From the NCBI GenBank assembly GCA_017961345.1, contig JAGCXP010000109.1:1-48495 (forward strand): a stretch of DNA of 48,495 bases. Direction: 5' to 3'. The notes beneath the pieces were generated by a model. That model was given only the letters and a program-made list of their open reading frames with translations. It did not search any database and was not told where the DNA came from. Source of the stretch: Bacteroidales bacterium (lineage in GTDB: Bacteria; Bacteroidota; Bacteroidia; Bacteroidales; UBA932). Positions 26,243 to 37,773 of this stretch are shown here, one piece after another; the first letter of the stretch is position 1, and each line of letters begins with the position of its first letter. The position numbers and the translations under genes were made by a program.

Positions 26243-27627
26243 ATGCCGCTTTTCTCCTGGGGAAGACGGCTGCGGTACACCTGCAAGGCCGTCAGGTAAT
26301 CACTCAAGGCGGTGGACTCCGTCTCCGTGGCTTCGGAAAGACCGCTGTAAGCCTGCAGCAGGTCGGCCGTGGTGGTATATCCCGCCTCGAACTGCACCTT
26401 TGCCTGCTCGTACTGATAGAGGGCGTATTCCTTCTGGCTGCGGGCCAGCGTAAGCGCATCCCAGGCACTGGTCAGTTCCAGGAAGAACTTGCGCTGCTGC
26501 AGCACGAGCATTTCGCCGAGGTGGTCGCGGTCGTACTCCGCCTTTTCGATTTCGGTCTGCTGGCGCTGCATCTTGTAGGAATTCTTCGCCCAGTCGGTCA
26601 GCGGAATTGAGACGGCGGCAAAGACCATCCCGTTCCAACGGCCCGGACGGGGGCTGAACAACCGGGTATAGCCGTAACTCACCCCCAGCCCAATCTGCGG
26701 CAGCGTGGAGCCGAGCGTCAGTTTCTTGTCAAACTTCTTCGCCTTGACCTGCAGTTCCAGCAGTTTGGTCTCCGTCAGGGAAGCGACCACTTCGTTCTCA
26801 TCCCGATAAACTTCATCCGGAGAAGGAATTCCCTCCGCGATGCAGCCCGTGAAATGATACGAATCCAGATCCATCACCCGATAAGTGCAGCCGATGCTGT
26901 TCAACAGGTTCATTTTCATCAGACGCATACCGGCGCGCAGTTTGACCATGCCGTTCTTCAGTTCGAGTTTCTTGTTCTGCAGGAGCATGTGGTCGGACCG
27001 GAGGATGACGCCTTCGCCCAGCGCGACGCCCGCCACCTTGTCAAGGGTATCGATCAATTCCTGCAACGAATTGAGGTATTTCTCCTTTTCCATCAGGGAG
27101 AGCAGGCCGTAGTAGTTTTTCTCCACTTCCTCCATGACATCCCGCGAGGTCATCTCGGCTTTCAGTCGCGCCGCCTCGCTGCCGAGTTTCGCATACCGGA
27201 AACCGTTCACGATGCGGCCGCCGGCGAAGACGGGCTGGATGGCCATGATGCCATAGTGCTGCGCGTAGTGGAACAAGTCCAGCGAAGCGTTCCCGCCGTT
27301 GGCGTCGGCCAGCGCCTGCCAGAGATCCTGAATGGCATTGCCCAACGGATTGTCTCCGACAACATCGAGGGCGTTGATGCTGATCAGCGGATTGAAGGCG
27401 TGGAAGGCCATGCCCGTCAGCGAAGCCGTCGGGAAGAAGTTGGCCGCCACCTCCCCTTCCATGGCTTTGGCGCCCTTGATGTCCAGTTGGGCCTTGCGGA
27501 CTTCATTGTTGTTCTGCAAGGCGATTTCCTTGCACTCTTCGAGGGTAAAGGTCCGCTCCTGGGCGCCGAGGGCCAGCGGAAAGAGCAGGACAAGGACTAG
27601 GAGGATATTAGGCTTCATGGCTGACAT
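26239..27627 (-). CDS. TolC-family outer-membrane efflux protein
   Basis: A 462-residue OMF with a signal peptide (MKPNILLVLVLLFPLALGAQ) and two OEP repeats, each beta strand plus long alpha-helical coiled coil (for example FTLEECKEIALQNNNEVRKA and AKVQFEAGYTTTADLLQAYS). It forms the outer-membrane duct of the RND efflux system encoded upstream. An internal ATG at 27618 gives a cleaner signal peptide and is an equally likely start. Its start overlaps the RND stop and its stop overlaps the HprK-like start. Confidence 0.92.
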   Translation of the reverse strand: MSAMKPNILLVLVLLFPLALGAQERTFTLEECKEIALQNNNEVRKAQLDIKGAKAMEGEVAANFFPTASLTGMAFHAFNPLISINALDVVGDNPLGNAIQDLWQALADANGGNASLDLFHYAQHYGIMAIQPVFAGGRIVNGFRYAKLGSEAARLKAEMTSRDVMEEVEKNYYGLLSLMEKEKYLNSLQELIDTLDKVAGVALGEGVILRSDHMLLQNKKLELKNGMVKLRAGMRLMKMNLLNSIGCTYRVMDLDSYHFTGCIAEGIPSPDEVYRDENEVVASLTETKLLELQVKAKKFDKKLTLGSTLPQIGLGVSYGYTRLFSPRPGRWNGMVFAAVSIPLTDWAKNSYKMQRQQTEIEKAEYDRDHLGEMLVLQQRKFFLELTSAWDALTLARSQKEYALYQYEQAKVQFEAGYTTTADLLQAYSGLSEATETESTALSDYLTALQVYRSRLPQEKSGI

Positions 27628-30600
27628 CTTTTTTATGGAACAGCCGCCAGTAGGAGACGGGCATGATCAGCACGGTGAACGGAAGGGTCACGACCACGCC
27701 GAAGAGGATGACCACACCCATCGGCATCCAGAGGGCGTCGGCGCTGATAATCATCGGAAGCACGCCCAATCCGGTGGTGCAGGAAGTCAGGAAGATGGGG
27801 CGCATACGCCGCGAACCGGCGAGCATGGCCGCCTCCTTGTAGGACATTCCCTCTTTGAAATGGAGTTCTTCCGCATACTCGAACATGATGATACCGTTGC
27901 GGACGATGATACCAATCAGGGAAATCAGACCCAGGAGCACCGTCATACTGAAATCCAGGCCGAAGAGATACAGGCCGAGGAAACAGCCGAAGAGACAGAG
28001 CGTCGAGAGGGTCATCGTCAACACCGGGATATTGATTTTCTTGAAGTTGATCAGCAGGAAAATGAACATCACGAGCAGGGCGCCGACAAACGAAGCCGCC
28101 ATGGCGGGTATCAATTCTTCATTCATCTCGGTCAGCCCCCCGGAGGCGATCTTCACACCCTCGGGAAGTTCCAGACCCTTGATATATTCCTTCACGCGTT
28201 TGAGCGCGACCGGGTGCGAGTAACCGGACTTGAGGTCTGCACTGACGCTGATGGCACTGTTGTGGCCGCCGTAACGGACCAGTTGCGAAGGCACCCAGTC
28301 GGGCTGGATGTCGGCCACCTGTCGCAGGGGCACCCGCATGGGAGCCACGCTCCCCCGCAGGTATTTGTTGCGGATGACGTCGTAGGTGGCGCTGTCCGTA
28401 TTCTCGGTACCGTAGAGGGTAACCGGAATGGAACCCGTCTTGGCGGAAAGCAGGGAGGTCGAAGCGAATTCCTGGCTCAGGGTCACGCCCACCTGGGCGG
28501 GACTGATCCCCAGCCGCGATGTCTCATCCTTGTCGAGGGTGATGTTCACGGAAGGGATGGTCGCATAATCGGTGTGCACCCATTTGAGGATATCATCCTG
28601 TGCCCGCATGAAGGCGGCGATGGAATCGGCCACGGGAATCATTTTGCTCCGGTCCTTGCCTTCCACCCTCAGTTCGAGGGGAGCCGGCACGCCCTGGTAA
28701 TCCATTTCCTTGATGCGGAGGATGGCGTTGGGGAAGAAGTACTCGTATTTCTGTTCATACTCCCGCACCAGTTCGCGCGTAGCTTCTTCGCTGACCGTAT
28801 TCACGATCAACTGGGAGAAGTTCGGTGCCGGGAGCGAAGGCGCGTAAGTCTCGTGGAAACGGGGCGCACTGGAACCGACGAAAGCGGTTACGTTCTTCAC
28901 GCGCGGATCCTTCAGGAGCAGTTTCGTGAGTGTATCCACATTTGCCTGGGTCGCTTCCAGTCGGCAACCGTCCTCGAGGTTCATTTCAATGACAAAGAGG
29001 TCGCGGGAGGCCTTCGGCAACAGCTGAATGTTCAGGGCAAAGAAAAGTGCGATGCCCGCGGCCACCAGGGCGACACCGGAGAAGACCGTAAGATGGGGAT
29101 GACGGAAACAGACGACTTCCGCCTTGTCATACACTTTCTGCAAGGCATTGAAGAACGCCTCCTGAATCTTGGCAAAGCGCGAAGGCTTGTCCAGACGGCT
29201 GACCGGTCCGATGAAACGGACTTCCAGGGAAGGAATCACGATGATGGCATAGGCCAGGGAGGTCATCAGGGCGATGGCCATCACCCAGGGGAAGCCGAAG
29301 AACACATCGTGCATATGTCCCTGGACGCAGAAAAGCATCGGGAAAGCCATCAGGCTGATGGACAGCGTCGCCATCATCATCGGCATCAGCAGTTCTTTCG
29401 CGGCAGCGACAGCCGCCTCCACCCTTCCCATGCCGGTCGAGAGTTTGGCCATATAGCCGTCAATGGTCACAATCGAATCATCCACGATCATACCCAGCAC
29501 CACAATCAAAGCGGCCAGCGTGACGGTGTTGAGCGGCATTCCCACCACATACATACTGGCGATGGCCACCGCCGTACACACAGGCACGCCCGAGGAGGCG
29601 ACCGCCGCACTGGTGAAGGGGAAGAGCAACAACATCACCGCAATCACCACGAGAATGGAAATAATCAGATCGCGCAGGAAGTTGACCACCGAAGTACGGA
29701 CCACCTTGGGCTGGTCGGTAATGCGGGAGAGATGTACGCTCTCGGGCAGTTCATCTTCGAAGGACTTGAGCACCTTGTCCACCTCGCCGCCGAAGGCGAC
29801 GATGTCCCGGTCTTCCCGCATGGAAATGGAGACGAGCAGGGTGTTGTGTCCGTTGAACTGGATGGCGGTGGATTTTTCCTGGATACGGCGCTCGATCTGC
29901 GCCACATCTTCGAGCCGGACGATGCCGCCGGCCGGGTCGTTCATAATGACTTTCTTGGCCACCTCGTCTTCGGAGGGTACCATCTCATCCACATAGATTC
30001 GGGCATCCCCGTACTTACCGGCAAAACTGCCGCTGGGAATCTGCACGCCGTCCACCGTGTAAATCAGGTTGACGGCCAGGGGGCTCACGCCATAGGCGGC
30101 GAGCTGGTCCAAGTCCGCCGTAACGGCAATCTCCTCGTTCTGTTCCCCGAGGATCTGCACTTTCGCCACATCGGGCAGGCCGAGCAGGCGCTCCTTGAGG
30201 TCTTCGGCATACTCGGACATCTCGCTCCAGCCCTTGTCGTCGGAATCCATCGACACGAGCACCGAAGAGACGTTGCTGAAATCATCGATAACCACGATGG
30301 CCAGCACGTTGAAGGGCAGGGTCAGTTTCCGCGTCTGGAACTTGAAACGCAGGTCCGCCCAAGTCTGACGAATCTTGCTCGAGGGGACATTGAGCGTCAC
30401 ATAGATATAGCAGATACCATCCTTGGAGACGGATTTGATTTTCTTACGGTCCACCTCAGGACAGGTCATCAACACTTCTTCCAGGGGTTTGGTCAGGTCT
30501 TGCTCCACCTTCTCTGCGGAAGCGCCGGGATAGATGGCGGCCACCAGTCCCTGTTTGATGGGCACAGAAGGGAATTCGGCCTTGTTCATCTTCAGTACGC

Positions 30601-30694
30601 CGACCACGCCCAGAAGAACCAGCGCCCCGACGATCAGATAAACCGCCTTGGACCCTTCGACAAAACCCTGTATCAAATCACCGGGCTTTTTCAT
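27608..30694 (-). CDS. RND-family efflux pump inner-membrane transporter (AcrB/MexB-type)
   Basis: A 1028-residue proton-driven transporter. An N-terminal TM (VYLIVGALVLLGVVGVL) precedes the PVPI-like AEFPSVPIKQG, two large periplasmic porter domains, and two sets of TM segments with VVLGMIVDDSIV in TM4, where the paired Asp are the proton relay, and GIIVRNGIIMFEY in TM10-11. It works with the adaptor (4-nt overlap upstream) and the OMF (downstream). The substrate is unknown. Its inclusion in one operon with HprK/ABC/PqqD genes is unusual. Confidence 0.95.
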   Translation of the reverse strand: MKKPGDLIQGFVEGSKAVYLIVGALVLLGVVGVLKMNKAEFPSVPIKQGLVAAIYPGASAEKVEQDLTKPLEEVLMTCPEVDRKKIKSVSKDGICYIYVTLNVPSSKIRQTWADLRFKFQTRKLTLPFNVLAIVVIDDFSNVSSVLVSMDSDDKGWSEMSEYAEDLKERLLGLPDVAKVQILGEQNEEIAVTADLDQLAAYGVSPLAVNLIYTVDGVQIPSGSFAGKYGDARIYVDEMVPSEDEVAKKVIMNDPAGGIVRLEDVAQIERRIQEKSTAIQFNGHNTLLVSISMREDRDIVAFGGEVDKVLKSFEDELPESVHLSRITDQPKVVRTSVVNFLRDLIISILVVIAVMLLLFPFTSAAVASSGVPVCTAVAIASMYVVGMPLNTVTLAALIVVLGMIVDDSIVTIDGYMAKLSTGMGRVEAAVAAAKELLMPMMMATLSISLMAFPMLFCVQGHMHDVFFGFPWVMAIALMTSLAYAIIVIPSLEVRFIGPVSRLDKPSRFAKIQEAFFNALQKVYDKAEVVCFRHPHLTVFSGVALVAAGIALFFALNIQLLPKASRDLFVIEMNLEDGCRLEATQANVDTLTKLLLKDPRVKNVTAFVGSSAPRFHETYAPSLPAPNFSQLIVNTVSEEATRELVREYEQKYEYFFPNAILRIKEMDYQGVPAPLELRVEGKDRSKMIPVADSIAAFMRAQDDILKWVHTDYATIPSVNITLDKDETSRLGISPAQVGVTLSQEFASTSLLSAKTGSIPVTLYGTENTDSATYDVIRNKYLRGSVAPMRVPLRQVADIQPDWVPSQLVRYGGHNSAISVSADLKSGYSHPVALKRVKEYIKGLELPEGVKIASGGLTEMNEELIPAMAASFVGALLVMFIFLLINFKKINIPVLTMTLSTLCLFGCFLGLYLFGLDFSMTVLLGLISLIGIIVRNGIIMFEYAEELHFKEGMSYKEAAMLAGSRRMRPIFLTSCTTGLGVLPMIISADALWMPMGVVILFGVVVTLPFTVLIMPVSYWRLFHKKDVSHEA

Positions 30695-31740
30695 AGGGCT
30701 TTCACGCTAACGGGGGATACTTTCATGCCGCTGCTGACCTTTCCCGTCCCTTCGACGATCACCCGTTCCCCGGGAAGCAGGCCGCCGGCAATGTTGACAC
30801 CGTTCGAGGCAAAGCCTTTCACGGTCACGTGGCGTTTTTCAACGAGGTCTTCGTCGTTGACAACCCAGACATAACGGCCCTCGTCATCCACCTTCACGAC
30901 ATTGGCGGGAACGACCATGCGCGGAAGCAGGTCGGTTTCGAGGCTTACTTTACAGGCCATGCCGGCTTTCAAGGCCTCCGGCTGGCGGTCCAGCAGCAGA
31001 TGGGTCAGGTAGGAATGGCTGACGGGGCTGGCCTGGACGTCAAGGTCGGAAACCTTCGCTTTCAAGGTCAAATCGTTCAGGGCAGGAATGACCACGACGG
31101 CCTTCATGCCTTCGTAAATCTTGGAAAATTCACTCTCGGGAACGCCAATGGCCACTTCGAGGTGTTTTTCATCGACGAGGGAAACCACCCGTGACATCGG
31201 AGCCAGGTCGTCGTTCAGGGCTACGTGTACCTCGTTCACCGTCGCATCCCAGGGAGCCTTGACTTTACAATCCTCCACCATGTTGTCGGCCATCTCCGCA
31301 GCCGATTCGGCCTGAGCCAGTTTGGTCTGGACATCCATCCACTTGATTTCGCTCAAACCGCCGGCCTCATAGACTTTCCGGGCACGCTCATAGCCGTCCC
31401 GGGCCTGGGCCAGGGTGGCGTCACTGGTTTTCTTCATGCTCTTGGCCGTGGGAGAATCGATACGGGCAAGCTGCTGGTTTTTGGCTACCCGCTGTCCCGT
31501 CCGGACATTGAGTTCCACGACGGTGCCGCCGTAAGGACAGGTCAGCAAACGGATATGTTTGGAAAACACCGTTCCCAGATAATGGCGGGAATAGGCACTC
31601 TGCTCCCGGGAGACCTCCATCACGCTGACCCGGACTACTTTCTCGCCGGACGCCTGGCTGTTTCGACACCCGCTCAAGAGCATTCCGGAGCCCAGAAGCA
31701 TCAGGCAGGAAAGGATCGCAAACTGTATTTTCATAAACAC
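30691..31740 (-). CDS. RND efflux periplasmic adaptor (HlyD/AcrA-like) lipoprotein
   Basis: Membrane-fusion protein with a lipobox (MLLSGC), a lipoyl-like half motif (GTVVELNVRTGQRVAKNQQL), an alpha hairpin (about 95-165) and beta-barrel/MP domains (MVVPANVVKVDDEGRYVWVV). It links the RND pump to the TolC-like channel. The first codon at 31740 is GTG; an ATG two codons on (31734, MKIQF) is a more conventional start and gives a 347-residue precursor. It is the first gene of the seven-gene minus-strand operon, and no strong -7 box was found in the 18 nt before it. Confidence 0.92.
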   Translation of the reverse strand: MFMKIQFAILSCLMLLGSGMLLSGCRNSQASGEKVVRVSVMEVSREQSAYSRHYLGTVFSKHIRLLTCPYGGTVVELNVRTGQRVAKNQQLARIDSPTAKSMKKTSDATLAQARDGYERARKVYEAGGLSEIKWMDVQTKLAQAESAAEMADNMVEDCKVKAPWDATVNEVHVALNDDLAPMSRVVSLVDEKHLEVAIGVPESEFSKIYEGMKAVVVIPALNDLTLKAKVSDLDVQASPVSHSYLTHLLLDRQPEALKAGMACKVSLETDLLPRMVVPANVVKVDDEGRYVWVVNDEDLVEKRHVTVKGFASNGVNIAGGLLPGERVIVEGTGKVSSGMKVSPVSVKAL

Positions 31741-31757
31741 GTATAGATTGATTTTTG

Positions 31758-35087
<3,330 letters not shown>

Positions 35088-37745
35088 TCAGATAATGCCC
35101 AGTTCGCGTGCGCGCATCCAGCCCTGGCGGCCGTCGGAGAGTTCGATGTTTTTCCACTCGCCCACGGTGTCGAGCAACTTGACTTTGGTTCCCTCGTGGA
35201 GCACGAAGAGATTGGACACGTTATCCTCTGAAGGAGAACTCTTCACCTCCGCGACGCTGCGCAGGACAATGGCGGCATCCTCCCGGTTGAACGCTTCCGC
35301 CTGCGCCCTTGCATACGCAAAGCAGACGAAGGAAAGAAGCAGCGCGGCCAATCCGGCAAAGAAACCGATCTTCCGCCACAGTTCGGGGGCGAAGAAAAAG
35401 AGCAGGGCACCCGTCAGCGCCACCCCCAGCAGAATCAAAAACAGCGCAGCCCACACGTCCGAGGGCAGGATATAGCCCAAATTCCGAAGCCACACCGCCG
35501 GCAGGAAAGCGGGCACCGCCTCAATGTCATCGACGGTCTGCGCGTTCGCCATTTCGAGGTTGTAGCGGGCATCCTTCATGGACGGATTGCGCTTGAGCGC
35601 CTTTTCGTAATGTAGAATGGCATGGCCCAGGTTGCCAGCCTTGAAGCAGGCGTTGCCCCTGTTGTATTCCAGATCCGCGGAAGAAAGGCCGAGCGCATCG
35701 ATGGAGGCGAACGCCTTCTCCGATTCGAGGTAACGTCCCTCACTGTAGTCGGAAACGGCCTTGTTCCAGAGGGAGTCCACGTAGTCGGCGGAGCGGGCGG
35801 GAGCGGCCCCCAACAGCAGGAAGGCCAGCAGTATCAGCGTAGCCTTGGATACGGATTTCTTGTCAGTCATACACGAATCAAGTTCGGAAATGGTCTGTTC
35901 GGCCTTGTCGAAAAGCGCCCGCATTTCCTGCTGTCCGCCACTGCGGCTGTACCGGGCCATTTCGCAGGCCTCCACGATTTCCAGATAAGCGGCCACATCT
36001 TCCTGGCGGGCACCCCGACCGAGGAAGGCTTCCTGCACGTTTTCGCGCGTCAAATCCGCGAGCGGCAACCCCAGTTTATCGCAGGCATAACCCTGCAGGG
36101 CCTTGTGCAATTCTTCATAAAAAGCGGTGGAAAGCGCATTGTCCAGATAGCCCCGGGCGGCCTTGAGCCGTTTCTTGGCCATCCGGTTTGCCTTGCGGGT
36201 GCGCACCGCCCCCTGATCGGCATTGCGCCTCAGGTGCATCCGCTGCAAAAGCCCCAGGCAAAGGGCGAGCACGCACAGCCCCCAGGCCAGCACGGAAAAG
36301 AGCGGACGGGAAACGAAGAAGGACGTTTCCGACTTCAGGCCCGTATTGCGGGTATGGATGAAGCGGATATCGCTTCCGAGGTCCTTCACGCCCTTTTTGT
36401 TGCTTCCCTGCAGGATGATCTGCGTTCCGCCTCCCGCTCCGTCCGCCTCCTGCGTCTTCTCCACATAGAGTTCGATGGCGGCGCTTTTCAGGCTGACATA
36501 CTGCTTGGAAGAAATGTCGTAGTAGGCATAATCGATGGCAGGAAGGGTAAAGTCGCCGTAGCTGCGCGGAATGAAGGGAAACTCCCAGGTACGGGAACCG
36601 GAAATGCTGCCGGAAGCCTTGTCGAGATTCTCCGTAACCTTCGGGTCGTACAACTCGAAATCGGGCGGGAACTGCACTTTCGGCGCCTCGAGCAGCGAGA
36701 GGTTGCCCCGGCCCTTGACCGTCACGAACAGCGAAGCCGCCTCGTGGGTTTTCAGACTGTCGCGAGAGACTTTCACCTCCATGTCAAACTTGCCCACGCC
36801 CCCGCAGAAGCCCTTGGGAGAAGGCTGGGGAAGCGGCGAGACCTTGATGGTCCGCGCCTGGGTGGCCACCCGCTTGCGGATGGTCGTGTAATCGTCGAAA
36901 AAGCCGTCGAAGATGCTGCCGGTATTCTGGGAAACGCGCTGGTACACCAGGCAGGTCAGTTCCGCCGGCTCAATGGCCAGGCCGCCGCTGCGCTGCGGAA
37001 TGAGCACGTAGTCCTTGATGACCGCGGCGTTATAGATAGCCCCCTTGTAGTTTTCACGCACGAACTGAATGTCGCGCTGGGGCGTAACATCCTGGCTCCA
37101 GAAGCCGTTGAAAGACGGCAACTTGGCATCGTCCAGACCGGAAATATTCACCCGCTGGTAGAGTTTGAGCGTCACGCGGACGGGTTCGCCGAGCACGACG
37201 TTGTCCTTGTCCACAATCATTCGGAAAATGATGTCGTCCTCCGCGGCCTGCACGGCCTGCGCATCCTGGGACTGTCCCGGCGCCGCGGCTCCCGGCCGCG
37301 CGTTCCCGCCCTGCGGACGGGCTCCCACCACCTCAATCTGCCGCTGCGGAGAAGAAAGGGTGCGCCCCTTGGCCTGCAAGGTGGCGGCAGGAAGGGTAAA
37401 AACACCCGCACGGGGCGCCTGGAGAACATAGGTATAGCTGCGCCGCACCGTCTTGGTCATCTTTCCGTTCACGATGCTCACGCTGGTAGAACTCCCCTGC
37501 TGGGGTCCCCAGACCACCAGAAAATCCTGTCCGCCGTCCCACTTGAAGTCAGACACGCTTTCACTGCCGTCATACACGAAGGAGACGTTGAAACTCTCCC
37601 CCGCCTCCACGAGGTTCGGCGCCTCGACGGAGAGTTCCTGCGCGCGGGCGGTCCATGCGCCGCAGAGCGCCGGAATCAGCACGAGGGCGAGGGCCAGCAA
37701 GCCCGCTCTGATATCCTTTATCTGTATTTTTTTCTTCATCTTCAT
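35088..37745 (-). CDS. BatD-BatE fusion protein (aerotolerance operon)
   Basis: One 885-residue frame. BatD part: signal peptide, repeated Ig-like beta domains (ELSVEAPNLVEAGESFNVSF...), TM (LFSVLAWGLCVLALCLGLL) and a cytoplasmic helical tail. BatE part: begins at an internal ATG (35870, residue 626, MTDKKSVSK) with its own signal-peptide-like segment (ATLILLAFLLLGAAPARSADY), TPR repeats (ADLEYNRGNACFKAGNLGHA), two TMs and a C-terminal SH3-like domain (VKLLDTVGEWKNIEL). BatD and BatE are normally separate. BatE may still be started internally. The start at 37745 was chosen for the GAAAGAAAG upstream. An envelope stress or complex-assembly role is known only loosely. Confidence 0.88.
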   Translation of the reverse strand: MKMKKKIQIKDIRAGLLALALVLIPALCGAWTARAQELSVEAPNLVEAGESFNVSFVYDGSESVSDFKWDGGQDFLVVWGPQQGSSTSVSIVNGKMTKTVRRSYTYVLQAPRAGVFTLPAATLQAKGRTLSSPQRQIEVVGARPQGGNARPGAAAPGQSQDAQAVQAAEDDIIFRMIVDKDNVVLGEPVRVTLKLYQRVNISGLDDAKLPSFNGFWSQDVTPQRDIQFVRENYKGAIYNAAVIKDYVLIPQRSGGLAIEPAELTCLVYQRVSQNTGSIFDGFFDDYTTIRKRVATQARTIKVSPLPQPSPKGFCGGVGKFDMEVKVSRDSLKTHEAASLFVTVKGRGNLSLLEAPKVQFPPDFELYDPKVTENLDKASGSISGSRTWEFPFIPRSYGDFTLPAIDYAYYDISSKQYVSLKSAAIELYVEKTQEADGAGGGTQIILQGSNKKGVKDLGSDIRFIHTRNTGLKSETSFFVSRPLFSVLAWGLCVLALCLGLLQRMHLRRNADQGAVRTRKANRMAKKRLKAARGYLDNALSTAFYEELHKALQGYACDKLGLPLADLTRENVQEAFLGRGARQEDVAAYLEIVEACEMARYSRSGGQQEMRALFDKAEQTISELDSCMTDKKSVSKATLILLAFLLLGAAPARSADYVDSLWNKAVSDYSEGRYLESEKAFASIDALGLSSADLEYNRGNACFKAGNLGHAILHYEKALKRNPSMKDARYNLEMANAQTVDDIEAVPAFLPAVWLRNLGYILPSDVWAALFLILLGVALTGALLFFFAPELWRKIGFFAGLAALLLSFVCFAYARAQAEAFNREDAAIVLRSVAEVKSSPSEDNVSNLFVLHEGTKVKLLDTVGEWKNIELSDGRQGWMRARELGII

Positions 37746-37773
37746 CTTTCTTTCGAGACCTTGTTCTTGAACC

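Noticed and set aside
27332..30874. 1180-codon plus-strand ORF opposite the RND pump
   Set aside because: Very His/Gly/Asp-rich translation with no domain; the opposite strand is an unambiguous RND transporter.
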